In this document: positions 34,041-45,800 of the stretch, piece after piece
Layout: each line of letters opens with the position of its first letter
Numbering within the stretch: position 1 is the first letter of the stretch
From: Steromphala cineraria
Taxonomy: Eukaryota; Mollusca; Gastropoda; Trochida; Trochidae
Length of the DNA stretch: 64,000 nucleotides
Assembly: GCA_916613615.1 (NCBI GenBank)
Contig: OU744723.1
Span: 62,318,239-62,382,238, forward strand
Direction of reading: 5' to 3'
Program-made: the position numbers and the translations under genes
Notes under the pieces: generated by a model
Database searches by the model: none
The model's input: the letters and a program-made list of their open reading frames with translations, nothing else
Told to the model about the DNA's origin: nothing

Positions 34041-35290
34041 CATAGTAACATCCCGGCAAACATGACGTTACTGGGCCAGTACTGGTTTCATACTGGCAGA
34101 TAAAGTTGGTAAAGGCATACAGGCAAACGGTACAGAACCAGTACTGGTCCAGTATCGGCTTTCCTGAATCGGGCCAATTAAAGCAGAACTGCAATGGCCC
34201 AGTACTGGCAATACGGTACTGGACAACTGTACTGGTCCAGTACTGGCCCAGTAGAGGCATAACACTTCCTGTCCATAAGCATTATGGGATATTTTAAAAG
34301 GGCCAGTACTGGTCCAGAACTGGCCCAGTATGTGGTTCCATATTGGCCCAGTACTGGTTCAGTACTGGCCCAATTCTGGCGAGCCATTTCCTGTTAGGGA
34401 ATTCTGGGTATTAATTAAAACTGTCGTCTGCATTTGAGAGTTTACAGGGAAAGACAACATTCAGGTATCCTTTAAATGTGAGTTAAAGTTATAACATTTC
34501 AGATGATTTTACTTGATTTTAATGAATCTCTAATACATTCTCAATGTCTGTCTAACCTTATTTTTGTTTTGGATGACAGGTTTTGTTGTTTGATGGTTTC
34601 ATATCATGATAATGTGGGCCCTATTTGTAAGAAAAATCACAAGGTCTTATTTTTGTATTGGCATAAGTTGTGTATGTTTTCTTGATGAAAAGACATATTT
34701 TTATGTTTTAAGTCAATAGTTTTGATAGTTCTTTTGACAATCAAATGTTAACGTCAGATTTGTTCCGAAGTTGTTCCGAAATTAATGCTATTGCTCCATG
34801 TTTACATAACATATCAGCAATTAAACAAAGGGATGAGTAATCAAAAATCAGAATGATTTGATAAGCTTTGACTTCTTTAGTATTTTAAAATGCTATGTAT
34901 AGGGTGTAACATTATTACATAATTTGAAACCATATTGTTTATTGTGTACATATGTAAAGGTACCGGGAAAGTAATGGTTGAACTTAAAATCAACCAGTAC
35001 TGGCATGGTATTGTTCTAGTTCTGGAATGATACTGGCCCAGTACTGGTCCGTTAAAGGGACATTAATGGCTAACCTAAATTGGGCCAGTATACGAAATTA
35101 TACAGTTTCAATAATGACCTGATGCTGGCCCTGTACTGGGCCAGTACAGTAAGTCAGTACTGGGCCAGTACCGCGCCAGAGTGCAAGTTGGTACAGGGCC
35201 AGTACTGGATGCCTGAATTGGGCCAGTTATGGATGCCTGTATCAGCCAGTAAAGGGCCAGCACTGGCCCAGTTACGTCATGTTTGCTGGG
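34039..35290. mobile_element. TIR element packed with CCAGTACTGG palindromes
   Basis: Outer inverted ends CCCGGCAAACATGACGTTAC (34052) and the mirror CCCAGCAAACATGACGTAAC (ending 35290) both run into CTGGGCC. The 5' and 3' thirds contain many copies of GGCCAGTACTGGNCC, a palindromic unit around AGTACT, in irregular spacing; the middle (34400-34980) is AT-rich. A 23-24-bp sequence, ATCAATGTTATTATTAAAA..., flanks the element (34015-34038, 35291-35313). No transposase ORF. It splits the LINE endonuclease. Confidence 0.75.
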
Positions 35291-35510
35291 ATCAATGTTA
35301 TTATTAAAAGTATAGCCACTCCTCTGCAATTAGGTCTAAAAGGTGCAATTATACTCTGCAAACCCCATTCATTCTTCATTATGTCTACATGTTCCTTGAC
35401 AATATGTATATCTTGAAAACAGATTATGGAAAATGATTTTTTTTCTGTAAATATTATACTAATACAGTTTGCTGAAATCATTCTAATTTTCTTTATGTTA
35501 CCCGCCAATA
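35291..35510 (-). pseudogene. LINE (L1/Tx1-like) endonuclease, N-terminal end
   Basis: Minus strand. It starts near KKIRMISANC (~35490), the usual beginning of an APE endonuclease, then after a small deletion SFSIICFQDIHIVKEHVDIM (the LQDTH-type catalytic glutamate region is here QDIH) and FRPNCRGVAIL, where the CCAGTACTGG element breaks it. Confidence 0.7.
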
Positions 35511-37786
35511 CCCATATCTATAATAATAAAGGTATAGTGTTTTAAGTAGATTCATAACTAAGGTAGAAAATATGGTAATAGGCAATATGCTGCAAGTATC
35601 ATGGAAGTCTGTCTTGTGACTGCTATACGAGATAAATGTATGTCATTTAAAGGGAGACTAATCGCAGGTCTGTCAACGCTAATCACCCAAGGTAATGAGA
35701 GTTCGCGGAACGTTTTTTAGTTGCGTAACGCGGTCACGTGACACGAACTGGGCACCGCCCGGCAGCTGTAGATGATTTCGTAACCTTGGTGTTACCTCGG
35801 GTTTCGTAACCTAAGTGTGATCGCCCCATAAAAAAAAAAGATTTTTACCCCATTACATAAGAATTCTAACGAAAGCACTATTTTTTTATAAAGCCTTTAG
35901 CATAGTCAAAGCCCCGTCGTAACACACTCAGCTTTATTCTCAATGGCCAGTTGGGCTACATTTTAATAAAATGATTTATTACAAAGAGGATAAACGTAGA
36001 GCATGAAACTTTTTATGTATGTTATTTTTAAATGTTATTGCATTTACGTTCCGTCTATGTACTACTTTTCTCCATATATGATAAATACAAAGTCTTTGTT
36101 TTGAAATAGTACTTTCTTTGTAACGTTAGTAGGTTTACTTCGCTAAAGCATGAACGCGTGGCTAAACTTTTTATCATTTTGTCAATCTGTTTTTTCGAAA
36201 TATATCATTACCATACAATTTAAGCCTTAATGATATGAGAACAACGTTTTAATCCTCGTTCTAAGTACAGTGCTTTTAACAAACCCTTTCAAATAGAGGA
36301 ATGATTTCTATCTTGTATGATTTGTTGAAAATAGTGTACATCGTTTTGAAATCCGTGACCGCATCTGACACGGTAATCGGAAAAAAGTCACGAATTTGCC
36401 TAGGGAAATATCACAATATTTTATGATAGTAATGCTTATTGAAATGTTTGGTGTTTCAAATAAGTTCTGTGTGTTGAAATTAAGTTGACTGATGATAGGC
36501 AACATGCTATGACTTATCTTATGTTGTCTTTGTTAACAATATTTATCATTTTATAATTTAATAAATATTGAATATCAATGTAATTTGTATTTTTGAAACT
36601 GTGTTATGTGTATCTTTATTTTGGATATCAGGATTTAATGAATTCCATACTTTGGTAGCACCATTACCACCAAGCATTTGTCCCCCTTCTTCATTTCATT
36701 GTCTGAAAGGATGAATTTTCTCTGAGCTTTTAGTGGTTTAAATGTTGATAGCTCTCCGGGATACAACAGTTATGTTATAGTTGATAGATGGTGGTCTCAC
36801 AAGAAAAGGAAGTTTATATAGAAATACAAAAATGCTTTTATGACAGAGCTTTTAAGTCAATTGTTTTAGGTAGTTGAAGTGAATGAAGGACTGTGACTTT
36901 TTTCCCCGATCACCGTTGAGGCAGGATAATCAGATATTTAGACGCGATATTATTCTTCATTTTATAAATATGATAACTTCGTTCTAAGTATGAATAGGTT
37001 TATAATTTAACAATCATATAACAAAATATGAACAAAAATATGCCCCTTCCTGTTACATTTATTCCAAAATAATTATATTATATTATTATATTATATTATA
37101 ATTATAATTTTTGATAAATCCATTCATTAGCTTATTTTTTTTCACGAAAAAAATATGATTAAATCATATGACTATTGTTTTCCCTAAATCTTCTAAAAGA
37201 ACATAATATTCCTCACAGTTTAAGAATATAAAGTATCCAATCAAAGAGTGAAGTATAATATTAATGTTTGCTTATTGCCTAAATATGCAATGTAGATAAA
37301 CATATGTTGGTCTCATTATTCAGTGAAATCATGTAACTGAGTGATAGGTAATGGGGTTTACAAAAAAAGCAATGTTCTCATCTAATAATTTTAATCTATC
37401 ATTTTTCGTTCTTAAATAACATTGTTTTAAATTTGTATAATAAATTTAACAATAATGCAGAGGAATATATGGATGACAACGTCCTTGTCATTCCAATTTC
37501 TAAAATGCCTCTCAAAGAAGTTTTAAATTTAATAGTCTGCAGTTACACCTAATACACATTAAAAAGTGCCTTGAAGACGACGAGGAATCTGCCATTTGAA
37601 GTTGTGTATCAAAAAGCCGGATGTTACAGATAACAGGTGTGAGGTGTCAGTTTATTGACGTCCAGTGAGTCTAGTCATGTGTCGTAACAGGCCATATAAC
37701 TGCCGGGCGATTGCTTGATGGCGCCGTCGTGTCTGGCCTAGTGGACAAGAAATATACACAATCACCGCTTATTATTGTGTCATTAA
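35511..37786. other. Non-coding stretch
   Basis: AT-rich; no gene seen. A simple ATT-rich tract lies at 37072-37112. Short ORFs lack motifs. Confidence 0.4.
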
Positions 37787-37942
37787 ATGTTATTTCTTTC
37801 TCGGGCACAATGTCCAGTTTAATGAACCAATGAAGTTGTAGAACATTAAATCTGACCAATGAAAATGTTATTTCTTTCTCCGGCACAATGTCCAGTTTAA
37901 TGAACCAATGAAGTTGTAGAACATTAAATATGACCAATGAAA
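37787..37942. repeat. 78-bp tandem duplication
   Basis: ATGTTATTTCTTTCTC(G/C)GGCACAATGTCC... is present twice (37787 and 37865) with only a few differences. It produces a repeat-bearing minus-strand ORF that is not a gene. Confidence 0.9.
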
Positions 37943-39240
37943 ATTTTAATGAATGAAAGCTTTTCCTCCGGACACACTCCCAAACTGTACGGTTATACAT
38001 TATTAACATAGATTATATACATGGATCATCTGAGCAGGTTCGTTATTAGCCCTGCTGGAGGCGCTCGCTCTCAAACTAAGCTGGTTCGTTGTTTTCTTTC
38101 ACTGAACATGTTTTATATTGTACCAGGTACCGATGTAAATTAACCTGGTACTATGTTTATTTTACCATTGTTTCATTGAAAGCATTTTAACTCTTTCTTC
38201 CCAATTTTGCTATGGTCTCTGTCTCTTGAGTAATAAATCCTACCCCGAAATCTTATCTTTATAAAAATGAGTTATAAAATTATCCCATAAGATTTCGTCT
38301 GACCCAGATCATTTGTTACACTGTGAATTAATACATCTTCTTTCTTGAAACAGGTATTTATTACCGCTGGTTTCAAACCCATAGTTGTAAATATGCGTTT
38401 ATTCCCTATAGTATTCCATGGTATGTTGAGCAGAAGAGCGTTTAATTCCAGCGCATTGTCGTCGTATAACCAGTCGAAAATTTTCCCAGCATGCAACTGC
38501 AAAACAATAACAAAGTCAAAGAGCCCGTCCCGGCGTTTACTCAATCTTAAGGTTTTTCTTAGATCCGATCAGCCTCCCTTTAAAAGATGAAATGGGAACA
38601 TAATTTTGTCAAAAAAGAAAAGATAAAAGAAAGAAAAAGAAAAGCAAAGAAAAGGATGGGATTGCGATATTGTCTCTTCCCAGGAGGATAGTTATCTAAC
38701 ATGAAATTAAATTGTCCTCCATTATAAATAAACAAAGATAATAATTGTTGATGGCATCATATTGCCGATGTTCTAAATGAACGACATATTGTCACCGTCG
38801 CCTCATTTAATTATTTCTGATTGAGTCTTTGCGGTCCATAAAAATCATGGAAAGGTGTTAATAGAGTTCATATAAATAACTGAAAACTTACTTCATATAT
38901 ACCTTACTTTGATCAACATGAAGTGAAAAACACATGTGTGGAAAACACTGAAGCACAGGATTAGTAGTAAACATCCGGTTTCTAATTTACTTCCGGTTCA
39001 GCAGTGACTATGGCTAAAATTAGAAAGCACGTGTGAGTTTGTAAACAAAGATCTTCGAGTAAAAGTCTATTCAACTCAGACGGGAATCAGTAGCAAAAAT
39101 AACATTCACAGGGATAAACTCAGGAGTATGTAGTAGGTTATATAAAGAATCTCACCCAAGTGTCTTCTGATATCAAATATATCAACACAAGTTGATAAAA
39201 GTAACAAATATCCGAGGCTTGCCAGGATATTTTACTTTTA
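37943..39240. other. Non-coding stretch
   Basis: One minus-strand open frame (38563-38272, ~95 codons, with FDFVIVLQLHAGKIFDWLYD) has ordinary amino-acid composition but no recognised motif or clear splice borders, so it is not called as a gene. Otherwise nothing seen. Confidence 0.35.
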
Positions 39241-39244
39241 TTAT

Positions 39245-39684
39245 ATGCTAAGCGGTGAGAGACTGAGTTTTCTCAGTTCTAGAAAAGTGTTCTCGCCACT
39301 GAGTGTGATATCACTTTTTCAAGTCAGTGAAAATATCACAGAGGGGATGACGTCATGTGTACAATGGTTTGACGTCACTTCTACAATCAACGCGACGTCA
39401 TCGCCGTCGCTAAGTTACGATCAACAATGGTATGACGTCGCCAGAAAACTCTCGAGTCAAAGTCTTTTGGACATAAATTAACACATTTTCGACCACAGAG
39501 GCATATAATAAACAGAATATCTTTTGTTTTGAGTGTGATATCACTTATCTCTCATCTCGTGACGGGGTAAAGCCTATATTTTCACTCGTGGCTGCGCCAC
39601 TCGTGAAAATACTGGCTCTACCCCGTCACTCGATGAGAGATAAGTGATATCACACTCAAAACAAAAGATATCCTCTATTTATTA
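39245..39684. mobile_element. Foldback element H4 with CRE array
   Basis: The hairpin at 39506-39684 has near-perfect arms (TAATAAACAGAATATC...GAGTGTGATATCACTTATCT) and the apex TTTTCACTCGTGGCTGCGCC..., the mirror of the H2 apex. Left of it are a CRE-type array (39348-39440) and, at 39297-39335, a third, degraded piece of the arm (GAGTGTGATATCACTTTTTC). The order arm - CRE array - hairpin mirrors H7. Confidence 0.75.
39348..39440. promoter_or_regulatory. CRE-type site array of H4
   Basis: TGACGTCA at 39348 and 39370, CGACGTCA at 39393 and TGACGTCG at 39433: spacing 22, 23 and 40 bp. Same design as arrays of H1, H3 and H7. Confidence 0.5.
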
Positions 39685-39859
39685 CACGCCCGTGTAAGAT
39701 ACCGCAGTGCAAGAGCAATTTGAATCTTGATTTAAAGCATACTAATAATTTTCAAAATATGTAATATTTTACATAGTATTTATACACAATATAGCATCAT
39801 TCTTTAAGATAATAATTTGAAAATTTCAGAGCTTTTTTTATTGTGTCACATATTTTTTC

Positions 39860-40587
39860 CCATCCTGTTACCATGAACTAAAACTGAAAAAAGCACAATG
39901 ATTCCTCCCTAATTTGAATATGAGGCTGGTGTCGTGTGTTACCTTATGTTCAGTAACAGGAAAGGAAATATTGGTAACAGGACAAAAATGTTGTCATCTA
40001 TGATATATAAAGTAGTTTTAAAATAATTTGAGGCAACAACAAGGGAAATAGATAATTATATCATAAACTTTTACTTCTTTTCAGATATGTATTTAATTTG
40101 AAAAAAAGCAAATAATTTCACAAACCTCATTTTCTTGACAACATTGGTAACAGGAAAGAAAGTTTGGATAACAGGATAGAAACTAAGTCAAAATGTATAT
40201 AAAAATAGGCTTTTACAAAAATAGATGGTTTCACAGATATATTACCTATTTGCATCCTTTTCTTCTGAGAATATCTAAAAAAAATATTTTCTAACATCTA
40301 CTCATTTATTATCTTCTTATCCTTCTAAAACATTTGGTAACAGGAAAGAAAGTATGCCTTGATAGAGCAGAGTTTGTGGACATGTTATATTTTTTCTGAA
40401 CATTTTTCAAAACAAATAGATTCACTTTAACCTATTATGTTTATAAGTTTGTGAGATTAATGCTTTGTTATAATATAAAAAATGTAAAAATACTTTAAGA
40501 AATGGCAACTTAGGGAATTATAGGGAAACATGTCTGTCATTTTTATCCTTATGAAATTCGCACGGATTTTAAAAATGACCCATACAT
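39860..40587. repeat. 190-bp degenerate repeats around GGTAACAGGAAAG
   Basis: Paired motifs of the type GGTAACAGGA occur at about 39952/39975, 40145/40163 and 40335, giving a ~190-bp period with ~20 bp within each pair. The end (40553-40585) reads AATTCGCACGGATTTTAAAA ATGACCCATA, which resembles the right terminus of the element at 46688-49140. It looks like a truncated relative of that element, cut by foldback H5. Confidence 0.55.
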
Positions 40588-40750
40588 GTATATTATAAGA
40601 ATAATCAACGAGTTGCGAGGAATTACGGATTATCTGTCCTGAGTTAATTATTGCGGTAAACTCCGAGCTTCAGCGAGGAGTTTGACACAATAATTAACGA
40701 GGGACAGATAATCCGTAATTCCGAGCACCGAGTTGGTTATTCTTTTTCTT
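40588..40750. mobile_element. Foldback element H5
   Basis: Arms AGAATAATCAACGAGTTGCG...GGATTATCTGTCC and their mirror meet at the apex CCGAGCTTCAGCGAGG (40663-40678). The outer hexamers of that apex are identical to H3 and to the reverse complement of H6. CRE-type sites TTACGTCA, TGACGTCA and TGACGTAA lie ~320 bp downstream (41061-41097), here with spacings of 13 and 16 bp. Confidence 0.7.
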
Positions 40751-41439
40751 ACCCAAGATCATTTTAATGCATAAAACGGGAAAAAAAGAGTAGCATTAAA
40801 AACTACGCGCGGCCGGTAAAGTACAAATTGTACTCATACGCCATTCATAATGTTGCTGACTACTTCAAGATGGGCGGCTCGAAGTAGTTCGCAAAATACG
40901 CTCTAATTTTAAATAGTTAATAATTTTTATGTCACATTTTATCACAAACATATTATCTCATATGACAAAAAAATCTATTTATGGACTGCGCTCAACCAGA
41001 AAGAAAAAGTAAGACGTCGTTAGCTTTCGTTACGTTTGACAAGCCTAGCGAGGAATGTTATTACGTCACTGTTTGACGTCATAGAGCTATGACGTAACGA
41101 CAGTTCGGCTGGCGACTCTCCCACACAGCGCCGCCTTGAAGATTTGAAATAGTATTTACGGCAAAGAAAACATCAAAAGCTCTTGACTTCCCTTCAAAAA
41201 TGTTTTAGTAATGTGTGACTTTCTCAACTTAGGTATAAGATTTGTCATATATGTGTCAATAGAGACAACTCTTCTCTGTCCCTCTTCCTCAGTGGTGCAT
41301 CAAATGAAAATATTTAATAACAATTTATCCTAATAGTGTCTTTTCTGTCTTTTGGGAATTCTGTCTTCTTTTACCCGGCTCGTTCCATTATTTTTAAAGG
41401 GTGAAGCCAATGTCACGCATCATTTGTCAACCGTGAAAA

Positions 41440-41740
41440 GTCTTGTTTTAAGCTTTCTGTCTTTTGGGAATTCTGTCTTTTGAGACGATACCGCTGTGAA
41501 CAATCTGGCAGAATCTGCTGCCGTAATTTAAATCTAGATAATTAACTGTTTGAACTCTGGTCAAAAGCGATTTGAATTCACCAATGGTGTTGGCATGTGT
41601 GCCGTGATCAGGTAACGAATTCCACATTTTAATTGTGTCTTGTAAGAACTTTGTCATAAAGTTTTGTCCTACAGTTTATAGTTTTTATCTTAGAGCTATT
41701 TCTCGGGTTGTATTGACTATTTTGAGACATTTTGTGGAAC
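41440..41740 (-). pseudogene. LINE C-terminal fragment, 3' part
   Basis: Minus strand: KFLQDTIKMWNSLPDH...IGEFKSLL resembles the F.P.TI..WN.LP...S...FK..L signature at the end of CR1/jockey-type ORF2, followed by LNYGSRFCQIVHS. A Harbinger-like element (41744-46402) separates it from the preceding thumb region at 46406. Confidence 0.65.
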
Positions 41741-43445
41741 TAAAGCAGTGTTCACATTCCACCAAATACTTATATGAGTAAATTTACTCCTAATGAGTAA
41801 AATGGGCATGTGAACGCGTTTACCTATATATTTGCTACCGTAGTAAATTTACTTCACCTCCAGAGGTAAAGCAGAAGCAAATTTGCTTATAAGCAAGTTT
41901 GCCTACATAAGTATTTGTGGCATGTGAACGCAAACTGTCTTTTCTCATGAGCAAAATGGAATTATAATTTCTTAAAGCCCCAATGACATACTTGCAATAT
42001 TTTAAAAACTATTTTTACTGTATTTGTTGTATTTTTAGCAATAGTTTGTGAGCAACCATGAGAAGATCTGACCAAAATTCATTAAATATGAGACATTTTA
42101 CCAAAAAGACTGAGACGTAAGCCCTGGCATGTCGACATGAAGGCAGTCAAGTGTGACCATCTCACAATTTCTGGTTCCTAAATATACGCTTGAAAGTCAT
42201 CTTTGTGTAAAACCTACACATATAATGCTGATGTCACTGAAGCGGGTTCGTTAAAAGCTATGACACCTCAGATGTTTTTACAGAGTGATGTATTTCTTTT
42301 CTCACGTAATTTTCATCACGAAACGCATGCAAGTATGACAATAGGGCTTTAAAGTCAGACAGTATGACATGTTTTCAAAAAGAAGCTCTAGAAGCTCTAT
42401 CCCGCTGACCTATGAAATCAGCCGCTCGGCCAATCAGAAAAGTTGCCCTAGCTCGCTGGAAGTTTAAAAAACTCAACAGCACAACTTTTGAAATGGATGA
42501 TGTTCGGAGCTCTGTCATTCGGAGTGGAGCAGAGCGACCATTTCGATGAACAATCCGATTGCTTGGATGTATTAATAGAATATATTTTTTCATTTAAAAA
42601 TGATTAGCGCATTTGCTAGTTGTCAATGACAAATGATGATTGCACATCGCACAGATACTAACGTGGCGAATAATAATCACAATAGACTAACATTTAGTCT
42701 CAGAAGTATTTTCTTCAATATTGACAATATTTTTAAACAAATCATGTATTATAACAAAATGGAGACTTGGTTGGTCATCAATGAAATATTTTTGCTTTAG
42801 GGTCTGGATGACAGACTATAATCACAACGTTAGAGCATGATAAATGTCAATATTTACGAAACTCCTCATGCAAGGGGAGGTAACTCCTTTTTTATCCAAC
42901 TCGTCTGTACTAATTTCTTTCGTTTCCATCCAAATAATTTTAAAAAAGTTATTTTTTTGTCAATCATAAATCTAAAAATGTTTCATACAACCAAAATAAA
43001 GCCAACCTACTGATATTTTTACTATCAGTATCAAAAACAAGATCTATTTTTCACAATGCACACTGTTATTGAGAACAGGCCATAAGCTATCATATGTTTC
43101 TTCCGTTTACACATTGAATGAGCGACTATGAACTGTTTGTGACTTCAAATTTGATTGATCAAATCGCGAATTCGTTATTTGCATACGACCTCTCACACTG
43201 GTCAATCTTAGATCAACAGTATGACCAAATATAAAACCTGTTGATCTAAATTTATTTAGATTGTTAAAAAATATATATCTCTCTGTCAAATGACTCCGTG
43301 ATTCGAAAGAGTTTGAAGGAGGGTGAGAAAGATTGTTTGGCCATTAACCCGTGCTCCTGGCTGAGGACAATATGGGTGTTGCACGGGAGTTAGGGATAGA
43401 TTTATCTGATAGAATGAGGACAAAGTTGATAATCATATCAAGTTG

Positions 43446-43945
43446 CTCTTATTATCATTATTATATGGATATTTATATAGCGCGCATATCCAACCTCTCG
43501 TAGTTGCTCAAGGCGATTAAATTTTGTCCCCTAGTCAATGGCATGCTTTCACAGTCCGATCATTTTTCAAATTCAACTCCCTGGGGAGTATTCAACCGAC
43601 ATCCATATGTGGCGCTCAGGTTAGGGACCATTCTATGCCTCACAGCTGGGTGAACTGAGACATATAGTCACAGCAGTTGGTCCAACACTGCTGAGCGCTG
43701 ATAACCGACAGCTCGGCGTATGCACGTGTTCATGTAACCTTCATTCAGTCACTGACATGAATTCGTGGGATCTTATAAGTGCGCAGTTTTAGTTGCACTA
43801 CACACTAGGGCTCCAGGGTGACACTTATAGAGTTCTAACAGAGGTGAACTCTAGGTTTTTCCACCTTGGCCTGTATGGGATCTCGAACCTCGGACCCAAG
43901 CAACGTGAGACCGGCGCTCTTGCCGACTGAGCTATCCCGTACCCG
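43446..43945 (-). mobile_element. tRNA-derived SINE
   Basis: Read on the minus strand it starts with a tRNA-like head: A box TAGCTCAGTCGGCAAGAGC and B box GGTTCGAGATCC (43850-43945). A ~350-bp body follows, ending in GCGCGCTATATAAATATCC and an AT-rich tail. Internal A and B boxes are the RNA polymerase III promoter. It is absent from the matching position of the duplicated Harbinger half (~45990), which confirms it as an insertion. Confidence 0.8.
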
Positions 43946-45489
43946 CTTTAGCTTGAAAGCTTCTCTAAGTTTCTGAAACAGTGAAGCATATCAGGTCCTT
44001 GGAATCAAGGTATAAGGTACAAGATTTTAGGAAGTCTGTCATCAAAACTCAGTGCAGATTCTAAAAAGCTTTGATTTCTGATTTAAACTGGCGTTATAGC
44101 GTCCCCTTTCTTCCCAACACTAGTCAGAGATATTGTTAGAAGGATACGGACACTTGATACTGCAAATTAGGCCGTGTTCACATGCCACCAAATACTTATA
44201 TGAGTATATTTACTTATATGAGTAAATTTACTCCTAATGAGTAAATTGGGCATGTGAACGCGTTTACCTATATAGGCAAATTTGCTTCCGTAGTAAATAT
44301 ACTTCACCTCCAGAGGTATAGCAAAAGCAATTTTGCTTATAAGCAAGTTTGCCTACATAAGTATTTGGGTCATGTGAATCCAAAATATCTTTACCCATAT
44401 GAGCAAAATGAAATTATCATTTCTTAAAGCCCCATTGACGAACTATTGATATATGTAATATTATTGAAAACATTTTGACTGTATCCGTGGTACTTTTAGC
44501 AATCTTTTGCCATCAAACACGAGAAGATCGGACCAAATTTCATTAAATCAGAGACAGTTTACCTATTTGACAGAGACGTAAGCCCCGGCATGTCGACATA
44601 AAAACGAATCAAATGTGGCAATCTCACAATTTTCGGTGCCTAAATATATGCCGGAAAGCCGTCTTGTCGCACACGACTAGATTTTATTTTCTGTTTCTTC
44701 GAATCAGGCACTACTTGCCGACAAAGAAGATACGGTAACTGAGACGTGGTGCAAAACTACACACATAATGATGATGTCACCTAAAGCGGGTTCGTTAAAA
44801 GCTATGGCACTTTTGCATTGGGTACTGTACTTTGAAAGGTCGAATTAAGTATTTTATTGTTGATTAAAACATGTAAATATGATATCAAAGATGTTTCTAA
44901 AGAGTTATGTAATTCATCACGAACCGCATGCCAGTTTAACAATTGGGCTTGAAAGTCAGACAGTATACTTGTTTTCAAAAATAAGATTTGGTTTGGTTAT
45001 TTAAGTGAAAGTAGGTCGTGTGGTGAATAACATATACAATGTAGAGTAAAAAAAGCTATTTGGTTCGACAGAATGCAACAGAAACTGAGAAAATTTAACC
45101 GATAGGGGTAACTGAGAAATAACGTTTCTTAAACAAAAAGGTTTTCTTCTGCGATATTTTGTCAAAGTCACAAGCCATATAACAACATGCAATCAGTGTG
45201 CTATGAACTTAGAACCAGGGGTGTCTAAGCACTTCTAGAAACAAGGTCACCTAAGCTGAAAATGGTTGGGGGGGGGGGGGGGGGGGCCTAAGGTTAAAGC
45301 TCTGTAAGTAAAGGGTTATGGTACAATAGATAGGTAAGTTAGGGCACGTTAAACTTTTTCTTACGTCCTTTCACAACGATGGGAAAACAATGCATATGTC
45401 CTTTGGCAAAGAATAATTGTCAAACCCTCGCACACCATGAATGCATTTGGCCCAGCCTTCATTAATGTCAGTAAACATGGTCACAAATG

Positions 45490-45800
45490 ACATGTAGAAC
45501 CATCGTACAATTCTTTCAAATTTTAATAGTCAGTATTGGCAAGGACAAAAACGATGATTGGAATATGCGTACCATCAAGGGCACCAGCATAGATAGGAAA
45601 ATCCAATGTAAGAGGGTTGCTTTCCTTAAAGATTCCCCCAGACTAACTTGCAGTAGACTTGGCACTGTTATCTACATTCCGGGACATAACAACATTAAAA
45701 TAAAACATTTCATCCACCATGTTATACAACTAATGGAACTTTGCTCTGAAGATTATTCATCAACCCATGATTTGACTTCCCAAATCAGTGTTTCAGCCTC
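45490..45800 (-). pseudogene. Harbinger-type transposase remnant
   Basis: Minus-strand reading: EMFYFNVVMSRNVDNSA, then FPIYAGALDGTHIPI, with stops in between and after. GA(I/L)DGTHIPI is the hallmark of the catalytic DDE domain of PIF/Harbinger transposases. The remaining catalytic blocks were not found. Confidence 0.65.

Larger units (their letters stand above)
24824..35510 (-). mobile_element. L1/Tx1-like LINE split by nested insertions
   Basis: Minus-strand pieces at 35510-35291, 34040-33305, 32811-31195, 26603-25950 and 25200-24824 follow one another in the order endonuclease, RT, C terminus. Coding content is nearly continuous across each gap, so they are best read as one element. Gaps are a CCAGTACTGG-rich element (34052-35290), a TTAA-type MITE (32812-33304), ~4.6 kb of mixed repeats (26604-31194) and a type A pearl-like repeat (25270-25949). 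The BEL/Pao element lies just beyond its 3' end. Confidence 0.7.

Noticed and set aside
37671..38009. Minus-strand ORF with an internal protein repeat
   Set aside because: The repeat is simply the 78-bp tandem DNA duplication (a multiple of three) read through; no other coding sign.
38272..38563. Minus-strand open frame of ~95 codons as a gene
   Set aside because: Amino-acid composition looks protein-like, but there is no recognised motif, and the plus strand is also open across it. No clear acceptor or donor was found.
43850..43945. A true tRNA gene on the minus strand
   Set aside because: A and B boxes are good, but the sequence runs into a SINE body with no acceptor-stem closure, and it is absent from the duplicate half of the host transposon.
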